Origin: Gonocerus acuteangulatus
Taxonomy: Eukaryota; Arthropoda; Insecta; Hemiptera; Coreidae
DNA: 64,000 nucleotides
Direction: 5' to 3'
Assembly (NCBI GenBank): GCA_946811695.1
Contig: OX328126.1
Span: 10,522,246-10,586,245 of the forward strand
Both the position numbers and the translations under genes were made by a program. This document shows positions 1 through 10,399 of the stretch, piece by piece (positions within the stretch are counted from its first letter, which is position 1; every line of letters begins with the position of its first letter). The notes under the pieces are model-generated. The model did no database searches. It saw only the letters and a list, made by a program, of their open reading frames with translations, and was not told where the DNA came from.

Positions 1-55
1 TTTTAACGGCGAATCAACTATTTGGCTATTAGCGCCGGCTCTCTGGTATTGAATC
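1..55 (-). mobile_element. SINE 3' tail, 5S-SINE type, cut by window edge
   Basis: Read on the minus strand, this is the same 3' domain as the complete 5S-derived SINE at 47852-48053: GGCG-TTAATAGCCA-GAT-GTTGAT-CGCCGTTAAA with a few changes. The head lies outside the window. The following stretch to about 700 is AT-rich, and I see no gene or repeat in it. Confidence 0.6.
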
Positions 56-727
56 TTTTCTTGTATGTGTGTGTAGTAATAGAGTAATTAGCATAAATAA
101 CTATTTTAGAGTCCAGGGGAGTGCGGTTCCATCAATTTTTATGTCACTGATTATGAATAATTATCACGAGGGGATATTATAGAGTGGACATTTGATAATT
201 TGAACGAAAACAGAAAATTAATAACTTCTCATTTTCAAAACACCTAATTGAAATGATTAATTAATTTGTGTGAATAAACTCTGATAAATCTAGCGAAAAG
301 TGCAAAGGACGATACATAATCCGTCACGTGAAGGGATTTAATATGGGCGGGAACTTTTGGCGCGAAATTTAATTCTTAATTTAGCGGGAATTGAGCTCAT
401 TATTTCTAACGTGAATGAGTTATGTAAATTCATTGGCAAATATACAAATTATTACAACAAATAAATAACTGTTTTTATTTACTTTCTAAATGATTTTTCC
501 ATGCTTAAAATTATTTCATTTTAAAGAAAAACTATACACCTAACATCAAATTTATAGAGAACAAAGATTAGTTCTCTAATATTTGACAGTTTTATCAATC
601 AGGCATGTACTCTTTCGACATCTTAATAGAATATTCAAAGGTAAGCCTCGAAGGAACTGCATTATCGTAGCTTATTTCCGTTCTTATTCCTAGAAACATT
701 TATATTTTATTTTTAACTTCCATTATT

Positions 728-802
728 ATTAACTAAGAATTATAGGACGGGTTATCTATAGGTTATCACTGTTTTCTAACCAGGATAGGGCTGATGCCTT
801 TT
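728..802 (-). mobile_element. SINE tail fragment with the GGTAACCTATAGATAACCC motif
   Basis: On the minus strand this reads GCATCAGCCCTATCCTG, then a short spacer, then GATAACCTATAGATAACCCG, then TCCTATAATTCTTAGTTAATAA. The same order of blocks occurs at 41926-41990 and 39190-39250. It is a diverged copy of the SINE-C tail; no head is visible. Confidence 0.6.
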
Positions 803-986
803 ATTTAGAAATATTTAAATAGCTAGGAATAGAAACAGCTAATGTTCTGTCTTAATCTTTCAGGAAAAATGTAAACATAATATTGAGAGGAGATGGTTGA
901 CCGTAGATGATGCAAGGTAGGGATTGTCGGGGTTCGGTCACTGCTACTTAATAAAACTACATTTTATCGTAAAAATGGTTTTATTG

Positions 987-1029
987 TGCCGACGTTTCGG
1001 CTTGAACTTCAAGCCTTCATCAAGGCTGT
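987..1029 (-). ncRNA. Hammerhead-like motif, pLTR copy 1 (core mutated)
   Basis: On the minus strand the order is stem I GCC, TTGATGA in place of CTGATGA, stem II GGCTTGA/TCAAGCC, GAAAC, GTC, stem I GGC. The C-to-T change at the first core position should impair cleavage. Confidence 0.55.
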
Positions 1030-1062
1030 AAAAAACAAGTAGGACGGATGTAATACTGAAAT

Positions 1063-1069
<7 letters not shown>

Positions 1070-1136
<67 letters not shown>
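1070..1136. repeat. (TA)n microsatellite
   Basis: Nearly pure alternating TA inside PLE-A, with ATAC-rich flanks. It produces a spurious IYIYIY reading frame on the minus strand. Confidence 0.95.
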
Positions 1137-1139
<3 letters not shown>

Positions 1140-1506
1140 TACATACACAAATACACATACATAAATACATACATACATATATGGAAAAATTCAAAAACAT
1201 AAAATACTAGAAATCAAAATAGCTTGAGAATAATAGACACAATACAACTCAGTATAAATAAACATATTTTCTTAATTGAAATTTGCTGCCTTATCTGAAG
1301 TTAAGGCCCTAATAGAAAGATTATTTTGTTAACCAATTGATTTTGGTTGATAAGTTAAGCAATATCAGGATAAAATTGGATCGAGTCCCATATACGAAAA
1401 GTTAATATTTAATTAAACTTACTTATTATATTCATGGTAGGGATTGTCGGGGTTCGGTCACTGCTACTTAATGAAACTACATTTTATCATAAAAATGGTT
1501 TTATTG

Positions 1507-1548
1507 TGCCGACGTTTCGGCTTGAACTTCAAGCCTTCATCAGGATCA
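1507..1548 (-). ncRNA. Hammerhead-like motif, pLTR copy 2
   Basis: On the minus strand CTGATGA, stem II GGCTTGA/TCAAGCC and GAAACGTC are all intact, but the 5' half of stem I reads GATC and no longer pairs with GGC. It belongs to the extra internal pLTR copy that begins near 1437. Confidence 0.5.
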
Positions 1549-1563
1549 TCAGGGGGGGGGGGA

Positions 1564-1741
1564 TTCTGGACCACCCAATGGACAGAGATCATATTGTTGA
1601 GAAGCTTGAAGATTCCTCTGTTGTAAGGTGGGGTCAGGTCCTGAAGCGGTGGATGTGGTGAAAAAATCTGCGAAGGAGTTGGAAATTTGCGGAGGAGTTG
1701 GAAAAATCTGCTATGTTCTCTGTCCATTGGGTGGTCCAGAA
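1564..1741. repeat. Perfect 25-bp inverted repeat inside PLE-A
   Basis: 1564-1588 and 1717-1741 are exact reverse complements (TTCTGGACCACCCAATGG...). A G-run follows pLTR copy 2 at 1551-1561 and a C-run follows the right arm at 1742-1755, so the palindrome is itself flanked by complementary homopolymers. The loop contains a repeated GGAGTTGGAAA element. Confidence 0.85.
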
Positions 1742-2050
1742 CCCCCCCCCCCCCCTCACCAACTCCTTTCTTCCTATGTTTCCCTGTATTAACTGTCAGA
1801 AATGATCCCGCATTTGTGAGGAATAGTTCTCTATCTTCCCATCGGTAAGCCCATATTGTTATTTTTATATCTAATCTAATATGTAATCTGTTATTCTTAT
1901 ATCTGTTCTCCTAATAATCCAAAAACTTCTAGAGCACATTGTTCTTCTATATATTATGTTCTAGTATTTTATGTTTTTGTCTTTTTCGATATATGTATTT
2001 ATGTAGTAAGTCCGTCCGTCAGTATTACATCCGTCCTACTTGTATTTTAC

Positions 2051-2091
2051 AGCCCTGATGAAGGCTTGAAGTTCAAGCCGAAACGTCGGCA
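2051..2091 (+). ncRNA. Hammerhead ribozyme motif, right pLTR of PLE-A
   Basis: The order is stem I AGCC, core CTGATGA, stem II GGCTTGA-AGT-TCAAGCC, core GAAA, a minimal stem III (C-G, A-T), cleavage triplet GTC, stem I GGC. All invariant core bases are present. Penelope-like elements are known to carry minimal type I hammerheads in their pLTRs, and this matches that layout. Activity is inferred from sequence only. Confidence 0.65.
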
Positions 2092-2177
2092 CAATAAAAC
2101 CATTTTTACGATAAAATGTAGTTTTATTAAGTAGCAGTGACCGAACCCCAACAATCCCTACCTTGTAAACATAATAT

Positions 2178-2634
2178 GCTTAAGACTCCACATTACAACA
2201 GATTTACAACAGGTATCCGAGAGTATCCTGAACGAATGACGGTCCCGACTTTTAAACGTTCGCTCTAAGAAAACACTATTACTAATACATTTCTTTTTTT
2301 TTTTGGCCTTCTTTGATTAAAAAACTACTTTTACTGATAAATAAAATTTAAAACGAAAATGAAACCCATTAAAAAGTGAGTTAAACAAAGACAAAAACCA
2401 TTATGTAAAATAAAGTAAAGTATGAAGCTCAAGATTTTTTTTTAGTTGGATACAAAACATGTTAACCTTTCAGGTCATTAACATAAAATCGTTGACGCCA
2501 GAATAGAAAATTGGCAGAATCCTACCCTGAATTTACTCCAATAAAACACCATTATATTCGAATGAGATCTCGCATTCGTATTAAACAGCGCATAGGAATC
2601 ATCTTTTTAAGAAATATAATAACCTTTGCTTTCA
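2178..2634. other. No gene seen
   Basis: AT-rich. The stretch at about 2365-2400 (ATTAAAAAGTGAGTTAAACAAAG) resembles the Helitron-body repeat at 20735, suggesting a decayed copy. No coding signal. Confidence 0.5.

Positions 2635-2697
<63 letters not shown>
2635..2697. repeat. (TA)n microsatellite
   Basis: About 60 bp of pure TA. Confidence 0.95.
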
Positions 2698-2779
2698 TTT
2701 GCTACAATAATTAAAAAAAAAAAGAAAAAGTAGAACTTTTGTTATTTATCATCTATTATAATGAATTGCTAACTTATAT

Positions 2780-2905
2780 GTATATAAATTTCCATATGCA
2801 CAATTGTATAAAAATGTGTAAAATGTAAATAGATGTATATATGTAATATTTTGTTCTGAGCGAGTCGCCTTAGTTACGGTCGCTCATAAATAAATAAATA
2901 TATCA
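2780..2905 (+). mobile_element. Probable LINE 3' end
   Basis: TTTTGTTCTGAGCGAGTCGCC...GGTCGCTCATAAATAAATAA: a GC-containing hairpin (GCGAG/CGCTC) followed by a simple ATAA tail. Similar hairpin-plus-ATAA ends occur at 14860-14900, 41815-41855 and 58915-58960. No coding part is attached. Confidence 0.45.
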
Positions 2906-3174
2906 TCTATTATAAAACTGCAGTTCTGAAATAAGACACAAAGCATCCAAGCGACGTCCCTAGGCGAAGAGAAAAGTTCAGACGACCCAGAAAAGGGCCA
3001 TAAAAAGGCACGAGGAATGTCGGGCGCAGTATAAAGAAGAATAAAGTACTTGACAAACACTAAACTTTACTACCTTATACATGAGGTCGAGCCTCCAACC
3101 ATCCTATGAATATATTATAAAGGAAAATTGTTGGCTTTCTTCGGAGTGTTAAATATATATATATATATATATAT

Positions 3175-3323
3175 CTTAAAAATTTGAATATCAGAAATCC
3201 TTTCTTGTGAGTGCCTACGTTATATAGGGAGTGTCCATGCAAAATTTCAAATTTTTCTATCGGGCGGTTTGGGCTGGGCGATGATACGTCAGTGAGTCAC
3301 TCAGTCAGTGAGTGAGCGGTATT

Positions 3324-3332
<9 letters not shown>
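3175..3332 (-). mobile_element. Helitron 5' terminus, truncated
   Basis: On the minus strand this is the 5' end seen in the Helitrons at 12437-14370: a GAG/CTGA-rich short repeat block (GTGAGTGAGT on the plus strand), the GGTTTGGGCTGGGCGATGAT block, AGGGAGTGTCCATGCAAAAT, and GAGTGCCTACGTTATATAG. The 3' end is missing and the terminal bases merge into a TA tract. Confidence 0.7.
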
Positions 3333-3395
<63 letters not shown>

Positions 3396-3400
3396 ATATA
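3324..3400. repeat. (TA)n microsatellite
   Basis: TA tract between the Helitron end and the hairpin element at 3401. Confidence 0.95.
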
Positions 3401-3598
3401 TGACGATTAGATAGTTAGCCGTCGAGGTGATAAGCAAACATGGAATAGTTGGGATTCGGCTGAAAAGAGACCTTAATACGATTTTTGTAAACAAAAAAAT
3501 TATTTTTTTTACAAAAATCGTATTGAGGTTTCTTTTTAGCCAAATCCCAAATATTCCATGTTTGATTATCACCTCGACTGCTAACTATCTAATCATCA
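3401..3598. mobile_element. Foldback hairpin element, about 198 bp
   Basis: The left half (TGACGATTAGATAGTTAGCC...) is the reverse complement of the right half (...CTAACTATCTAATCATCA), with few mismatches, around a short T/A-rich centre near 3500. Arms are about 90 bp. It looks like a MITE or snapback element. No clear target duplication is visible because the left side is a TA tract. Confidence 0.75.
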
Positions 3599-3738
3599 CG
3601 ATGAATTCACTAGGACCCTGCCAACGTGCTCCAAAGGAGGCAAAAATCATTATCAACCGCATCTCCAATTTTTCCAAGAACCTGGTCAAGAAGAAAGAAG
3701 TCTTGATTTTTCTACTTAAATCTGACGAAGGCTTAGCA

Positions 3739-3924
3739 ATTTTTTTTTTTTTTTTTACGGCGCATCGACATAAATCTTGGCCATTAGCGCCGACGTCCAG
3801 GGAGCAGCCAGGAGTTTTCTCAGCGAGCCCTGAGATGAGAAAATGTCTGGCGCCGGTGGGGATCCTACACACCATCTCCCGCTTATGAATCTACCGCGCT
3901 AGCCACTAGACCACGGGAGATCCC
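3739..3924 (-). mobile_element. SINE-A (tRNA-derived), full-length-like
   Basis: On the minus strand: GGGATCTCCCGTGGTCTAGT (A-box region), CATAAGCGGGAGATGGTG, a damaged B-box region, GGCGCTAATGGCC...GCGCCGTAAAA and a poly(A) tail seen here as poly(T) at 3739-3756. Same family as 11247-11472, 36459-36668 and 57670-57871. Confidence 0.8.
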
Positions 3925-4040
3925 GCTTAGTAATTGTATCGTTTTCTATGAATATGGATCTCAGAAAGACACCACATCAAAACAATATTTTTATTTTTGT
4001 CGACGTGCGTCTTAAACCATGCGTAACAACAATTTTGTTT

Positions 4041-4640
4041 AGGGAGAAAGTAGCATCAGAAATGTACAGCGCAGGTATGATTCAGTGTTTAGGGAGAAAG
4101 TAGCCTCAGAAATGTACAGTGCAGGTATGGTTTAGTGTTTAGGGAGAAAGTAGCCTCAGAAATGTACAGTGCAGGTATGGTTCAGTGTTTAGGGAGAAAG
4201 TAGCATCAGAAATGTACAGTGCAGGTATGATTCAGTGTTTAGGGAGAAAGTAGCCTCAGAAATGTACAGTGCAGGTATGGTTCAGTGTTTAGGGAGAAAG
4301 TAGCATCAGAAATGTACAGTGCAGGTATGGTTCAGCGTTTAGGGAGAAAGTAGCATCAGAAATGTACAGTGCAGGTATGGTTCAGTGTTTAGGGAGAAAG
4401 TAGCATCAGAAATGTACAGTGCAGGTATGGTTCAGTGTTTAGGGAGAAAGTAGCCTCAGAAATGTACAGTGCAGGTATGGTTCAGTGTTTAGGGAGAAAG
4501 TAGCATCAGAAATGTACAGTGCAGGTATGGTTCAGTGTTTAGGGAGAAAGTAGCCTCAGAAATGTACAGTGCAGGTATGGTTCAGCGTTTAGGGAGAAAG
4601 TAGCATCAGAAATGTACAGTGCAGGTATGGTTCCAAAAAT
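4041..4640. repeat. 50-bp minisatellite, 12 copies
   Basis: AGGGAGAAAGTAGC begins every 50 bp from 4041 to 4591. Units differ mainly by CATCAG versus CCTCAG and at two or three other positions, so the array is young. The ORFs across it are not gene-like. Confidence 0.95.
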
Positions 4641-4734
4641 ATGTCTTGGAGATTTTTATCCTGAACACAACGAAGGTTGCAGAAAGGGTTCTTCTGTTGA
4701 TTAAAACCAACTGAGTTCTTTTTTATAAGAATTC

Positions 4735-4825
4735 CCTCGCAAAACTTTTGGCGACATTGCGAGAGGAGTTTGTGTTGACCGCTCAACAGTTGTTCGCCAT
4801 CTGGAAAAAATTAGCCAATAAAAAC
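4735..4825 (+). pseudogene. Tc1/mariner-type HTH fragment
   Basis: One plus-strand frame reads KTFGDIARGVCVDRSTVVRH then LEKIS, which fits the helix-turn-helix of Tc1/mariner transposases (ARxxGVSRSTVxRHL). A stop follows at once and no DDE/D domain is adjacent. Short relic; family assignment is tentative. Confidence 0.4.
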
Positions 4826-4949
4826 CTGGAATATTTTTGCAACAAGCCAATAATAAGCATACTACCAATTCAGGGGGTCCCCCCCTCTAACGCCTTTGAT
4901 TCTCGTGTACGAGATAGTTGGTTCGATTACCACCGCCGCACAGTGTAAC

Positions 4950-6029
4950 GAAGTAATGAGGATTATGGACAAAAATCATTAACCACTAGTTATTTTCAAA
5001 GAAACATTTTTATTAATTGAAATCAACTCAAAACAAGGTAACAACAATATAATAATGCATAATATACGGCTATAATAATATTAATTGTAATATTAATAGA
5101 AATAATATAGAAAGTATTAATATTATTAATAAAAATATTATAATATATAATATAATTGTAAAATATAATGTAGTAATAAACTCTTGTTTATGTCTGCCTC
5201 TAAGGAAGCCAGAAGGGCCATCAGGGCGTGAATACTTTCTTCACTTCTTGATAAAAATTAATAACTTCTTTTAGTTGATATATTGTTTCAATCAGTATTT
5301 ATATAAGAGTTTTTTCTCTGCGGTGAGCAACGTTCCCACATTTTTTACATTTAATATAAGACTAAACTGGCAGTCTTTCTAATATTGCTTAATATTTCTT
5401 TAGAAGCATCCTGCAGATCAAATTGAATCATTTGCCCGAGGATCGATACCGTTTTCTTGGATTTATCCACATTTTTTCAAATTTGGAAAAAAAAAAAATT
5501 GTATTATATGATGGATCTAAAAATAAAATTATTTGGAATCGGCAAATTTCGGCAAACTAAATTGCCCATTATACTTGAGGTAAACTTTAAGCTCTAAAAA
5601 ACTAGGGTTGTTTTCAGATGAAGTTTTTTTGCTATGGTCTATCAAAATTTTGTACATAAGAAAAATGTCAAAGATCGATGAAGAATAATTCAGGATAAAT
5701 AATAAGGGAGTAATTACCCAAAATCAATTATATCAGATAAAACAGGAATAGTTTTGAGGTAATTTCCTTCGGATGACTTAATAAAAACACTGTCCTATCT
5801 TCAACGAGAGAGGCTCAAAATGATTGTTGCTATAAAGCAGGATTTGAAGACTTTGCCTTGTTTATAATACTGATAATGTGTTTGTTGATCAAAATAATAC
5901 TAATATTTATTAGTTTTATACGATTTTAATTCCTCGAATAGATTATAAACTTAGCTAGAGGATTAAAAATTAAATATAAGAAAACAAAAATTCACGTTTT
6001 TGTCCATTGGACATCACACTGTGAGGCGG
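4950..6029. other. AT-rich stretch without recognisable features
   Basis: 5040-5180 is almost pure A/T with irregular ATT/AAT runs. I see no coding frame, TIR, SINE box or array here. Confidence 0.5.
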
Positions 6030-6131
6030 CTGGAAATTTCTCATCTCACGGCTCGTTGGGAAAATTCATCGCTGCACCCTGGATGTCGGCGCTAATGTCC
6101 TAGACTTCGATGCGCCGTAAAAAAAAAAGAA
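6030..6131 (+). mobile_element. SINE-A, 5'-truncated
   Basis: Begins in the middle domain (GGAAATTTCTCATCTCACGG), continues through CTGGATGTCGGCGCTAATG and ends GCGCCGTAAAAAA. The tRNA-like head is absent. Confidence 0.8.
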
Positions 6132-7019
6132 AAGAAAAATCCTTAAAGAATGGATAAAGATTTTAAATCTGAAATAGAAACTCATTTACGAGCGTCGATA
6201 GCGATTTAATCATTGCTCTAGCAAAATCTGAACCCAGAATCGACCAACTGGTAGAGAGTATGCAAGCTCAAGTATCTCTTTTGTAATTTATTAGTGATTT
6301 GTGTACTTTTCTGTTTAATGTCCATAATAAATGCATATATTGTATCTGTTTTTGAAATTCAAATAAATAATATACTTGATAAAAAAGTGTGTGTTTCTTA
6401 TGTTCGTTGTGAAACTTAAGGGGGATATAAAAATATCATTTTTGGTTTGGAGAGGCTGCGCGAAATAAGGGTTGGGAAACCTGGTTAGAGTTTGTTATTA
6501 TGGTATATCCGATTCGTATTCTTGCCAAAACCACTTCCCCCTTCTGTTCAATATTTCAGAAATATATGAGTGGCTTAATATCAAAGATGGACACCTGTCA
6601 TTTTCTAAATGTTGAGAAAATCACCTTTTATGTTATGCAAGTTATAGTGAATATTTTTTTAAAAATATTTATTTCATGATTAGGCTTATATGTTTAAAAT
6701 TGATATTGTTCTGTTTCTGTTATCTATACCACTCAACAAATTAGTGAAAATTACCTTAGAACCCATTGGGTGATGGGTAGGTGTTGGTTTATGAAAGAAA
6801 CCTCCACAGCAGGAGTCCGTTTTAGAAACAAAGCATCTACTTTGAAGCCAGAAATTACATGTTTACGTCCGTTTTTTACAGAAACTAATTTCATCATTGT
6901 AAAGAGCAGACAAAAACCAATAGGAATCCACTGCTAACTAAATTTCGATTTTTTTTACAGATGTCCGTCTTGGATATTAAGCCACTCATATAGTTTATAC
7001 TTTTAAAGGATTAAAAATG
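6132..7019. other. No gene seen
   Basis: 6280-6390 ends in an AATAAATAATATAC tail and may be an old LINE 3' end. Otherwise no support for any feature. Confidence 0.4.
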
Positions 7020-7225
7020 CAGTAGGGTTCCGATTAACCGAGTCGATGGGGGCCAAGGTTACCTCGGTTAATCCAAATAATCGGTTAATCGGAACCATAC
7101 CAATAGCAATTGGAAATGTAGGTTGTTTTTGAATAAAAACTATTTATATGCTAAAAAAACTAGTATTTAATAATAATAATGAATAATAATATGTAGTAAT
7201 AACAATAATAACAGAAACCGTGACA

Positions 7226-8415
7226 TTACTTTTTAAAAAAGGAATCTTTAATTGTGGCTTGCCTAAATGTACTTTTTCTGTCGGCAGAAGCTGTGTCCCT
7301 CCATTTTCTAAGAATCATGAGTTCATTTGGCGGTATATCGCTTCTGCTTTCTAAATAGAGAAGAGATCTGTCAAGCAGATTGAAACCTTCTTCATGGCTT
7401 ATTGTTGAGGGAATGGTTTCCACGTCTTCTTCAACATCTTCTTCGGGATTGGACTTCATTAGCTCATTAATAATTTCATCTTCCGTAAGGACTGTCGCTC
7501 TGTTTATTGTGTCGTCGTTTAACCAATCTATAACTTCCGAATCCATTATATCCGGGGAGTTGAGGTCTTTTAACAACTGCTGATTTTTTGGAGCTCCGTA
7601 AATTGTCTGGCTATCATGGATAATTCGAGGCCTCAGGTGTTTCCAGGCTTTATTTACTGTGCTTTTTTTACAGAATGCCAAGAATCGGCAGCCATATAAA
7701 TCACATCCTTAATAGATATTTTCTTTAATTTTTGAATTAATCCTTCCTCTTCTGCTAATAGAATTTCAGACAAAAGCTTCTTTTTGTAGTATCGCTTGAA
7801 GGCCGAAATTACTCTTTCGTCCATAGGCTGGATTATTGATGTGACATTTGCAGCGAAAAACATCGATTTTATTTCGCCCTTGCATAGGACCCACTCGTCA
7901 GGATGTGATGGTGCATTATCAATTAGGAGCAGGGCTCGATGAGGTAGTTTCGCCCTCGCTTAGGACACCCTCGTCAGGATGTGATGGTGCATTATCAATT
8001 AGGAGCAGGGCTCGATGAGGTAGTTTCGCCCTCGCTTAGGACACGCTCGTCAGGATGTGATGGTGCATTATCAATTAGGAGCTGGGCTCGATGAGGTAGT
8101 TTCGCCCTCGCATAGGACACGCTCGTCAGGATGTGATGGTGCATTATCAATTAGGAGCAGGGCTCGATGAGGTAGTTTCGCCCTCGCTTAGGACACGCTC
8201 GTCAGGATGTGATGGTGCATTATCAATTAGGAGCAGGGCTCGATGAGGTAGTTTCGCCCTCGCATAGGACACGCTCGTCAGGATGTGATGGTGCATTATC
8301 AATTAGGAGCTGGGCTCGATGAGGTAGTTTTTTTTCGTCCAGAAATTGTTTTACATGAGATACAAAATGGTGCTTACGATTTGAGACTCTCAAATTGAGA
8401 GTTGTATTTCTTCTG
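7226..8415 (-). pseudogene. Tigger transposase remnant
   Basis: Tigger-family transposases have two HTH domains followed by a DDE_1 catalytic domain. Here the minus-strand pieces in order are: a segment ending in the motif LLIDNAPSHPDE (second catalytic Asp), at about 8250-8410; a segment with SIIQPMDERVISAFKRYY (region of the third catalytic acid) at 7654-7863; and an acidic C-terminal part at 7226-7681 ending SFFKK. Both HTH domains and the first catalytic Asp are missing, the pieces lie in different frames, and the DNAPSHP segment has been multiplied out of frame by the 76-bp array. Not functional. Confidence 0.8.
7872..8330 (-). repeat. 76-bp tandem repeat inside Tigger, about 6 copies
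   Basis: GAGGTAGTTTCGCCCTCGC recurs at 76-bp intervals (7941, 8017, 8093, ...). Each unit is the transposase segment coding for the NAPSHPDE region; 76 is not a multiple of three, so the frame is lost. Units differ at only a few positions (CAGGGCTC/CTGGGCTC, CTTAGG/CATAGG). Confidence 0.95.
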
Positions 8416-8563
8416 AGACGCGGGATGAAGTTCCCCCGTCGTGGCCATTGGCCCAACTTCATATATATATACACATAGCCACACACCCCCCCCCCCTCAG
8501 GCTTGACACCTTGGTTAATCGGGATCACGGTTGACCGGACCTCGGTTAATCGGAACCCTACTG

Positions 8564-9497
8564 TACTTGTAATTTGCTGGAGAATATTTGTCTGAAGAAG
8601 TACAATTTATTCCGAAACTTCACAGAAAAAATTAGATATAAAAATATTGAAAGTCCTCCCAATCTTTTTAAATTGAACCTTATCTTATGAAAATTTAATA
8701 TTTCATCTATACTAAATTTTTCGATAAATAGATATTTTCTAATTCTCCTCCGTCGGGTCTAGGGTTTTGGAGAAATTTTTTCTTTCATCTTATGATATTT
8801 TTCCTCGTTAAAAAGAAAAGGGCGGGCGAGAAAAGCAGCGGTTTTATCGCTAGTTTGTTCAGGTTATGAAAAAACAAATTTATGCAAATAACCTCGGGAA
8901 AGTTCGACCTTGTTGCGGGGAAATTGGGAACAATGTTTTCAACAATATCCAATTTGTTTCTTTTATATTGCAAAACATTGATATTATTTTAAAGTCAGCT
9001 TAATAATTATGTTATTTTTAATGGAAGTTTTTGAGGGTAAGCTGTTTGTTTGAAACAACTATAGCTCCGTAGAGATTTAAATATATTTTATACAGACTTT
9101 GGAATCTACGTTTAACAAATTTTACTGTTAATCTGATCATCGAAGGTGAACTTTTTTCTTTATTTTTTTGAGCGCACCTGCGTCGAAGCCGTTATAGGTT
9201 ACCAACCTTTTAACAATCCATGGTGAAGTAGGGAAATTTTTTCAGCTTAAGATATCTGTATTGAAACTATTTGGTGTAGAAAGAAAAATGGTCCTTAGCT
9301 ATCCTCTCCGCATAGTTTTGCCTAAAAGTGTTGCTGTTCTAAATTTCATCGCCGTACTCGGACGTATGTGTGCACAGCCTAATAAAATGAATTTATGGGA
9401 TTATTTCACGAAAAACGAGTTTACTATTATTATTTTCAGCAGCAAATTGTTGAATAGTTTTTGATAGCATGTAACTTAACATTAAAAGTGATAGTCC
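8564..9497. other. No gene seen
   Basis: AT-rich sequence. The short ORFs at 8785-8973 and 9261-9464 show no recognisable family, motif or splice context. Confidence 0.5.
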
Positions 9498-10399
9498 GAG
9501 AGCCAGCAACGCACTTTTCATGAAGTGTTTTATGCATCCTGAAATTTTGCTATAATATACCTCTTGGGTAGATAAGAAGGTATATATGTGTTTCCTGGAC
9601 ATACCTTGGTGCACCAGGTACTGCGCATAGGGGAAAGGTGCAAAACAATATTGCCCAAAAGCAGAGTTTTATTTAGAAGGCAACTATCTTTAATGTAAAA
9701 TTAAGGCAGTTTTACAATGAATAATAAATATGGCAGACACTTTTAAGGGGTATAACACTTAAAAAAAAAAAAAAAATTAATTGTTTTTATTCTAATATTA
9801 AATGAGAGTTTTATTTTTGCTGCCATTAAAACCGGAACAGCTGTACAAGATCGTGTGAGCAAGAACCAATGAGAGCACAGAAAACAACCAACACTGCGCA
9901 GTCGTGTCATACACTCTTACGGTTACGCGCAGTGTATTCCAGTCTATCATAAGCAACATTTATTTTCATGTTTCCTGATAATTAAACCCCACAAAAGTGT
10001 CTGCCCTTTTGCAATTATTTTCAAATATGTTTATAGAAGACGCTGTTTAAATCGCAGCGTGAATATAGCATTTCATTAGTTATTACAAATAAAAACTAGG
10101 TACTTAGTTTTTTTATTATTATTATTATCATTTTAACCCCCTTAAAAGTGCCTGCCTTATTTATTATAAATTTGAAAATTGCCTTAATTTGCCATTTATT
10201 TCATTAATAAAAGTTGGCTTCTGAATAAAACTCTACTTTTAGGCAATATTGTTTTGCACCTTTCCCCTATGCGCAGTACCTGGTGCACCAAGGTATGTCA
10301 AGGAAACACATATTTACCTTCTTATCTACCTAAGAGGTATATTATAGCAAAATTTCAGGGTGCATAAAACACTTCATGAACCGAGCGTTGCTGGCTCTC
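9498..10399. mobile_element. Foldback element, about 900 bp, unclassified
   Basis: 9498-9512 (GAGAGCCAGCAACGC) is the reverse complement of 10385-10399. The match continues inward for several hundred bases with moderate divergence: ACACTTCATGA, TATACCTC, the self-palindromic CTTGGTGCACCAGGTA block, GCGCATAGGGGAAAGGTGC, AAGTGTCTGCC. The centre lies near 9948. No matching target duplication was found. The ORFs on its arms are not gene-like. Confidence 0.75.

Larger units (their letters stand above)
884..2163. mobile_element. PLE-A: non-coding Penelope-like element with inverted pLTRs
   Basis: The element is bounded by a perfect 14-bp direct repeat, TGTAAACATAATAT, at 870-883 and 2164-2177 (target duplication). 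Terminal units at about 925-1060 (minus) and 1990-2163 (plus) are inverted copies of each other; a further minus-oriented copy lies at 1437-1545. Each unit holds a hammerhead-like core. The left side has about 40 extra bases (TGAGAGGAGATGGTTGACCG) matching the left extension of PLE-B at 44736. Inverted pLTRs with a one-sided extension and variable target duplications are typical of Penelope elements. No RT or GIY-YIG coding sequence remains; the interior has a (TA)n tract and an inner palindrome. It could equally be called a retrozyme-like element. Confidence 0.75.
7020..8563 (-). mobile_element. Tigger/pogo-like DNA transposon with intact TIRs
   Basis: Perfect 23-bp terminal inverted repeats at 7020-7042 (CAGTAGGGTTCCGATTAACC...) and 8541-8563. 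A second internal inverted block (CTCGGTTAATC) lies near 7062-7090. Flanks are TG on the left and TA on the right, compatible with a TA target duplication carrying one mutation. The interior encodes a broken DDE_1-type transposase on the minus strand, and a 76-bp segment of it is repeated six times. Length 1544 bp, shorter than an intact Tigger element, because the 5' half of the transposase is missing. Confidence 0.85.
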
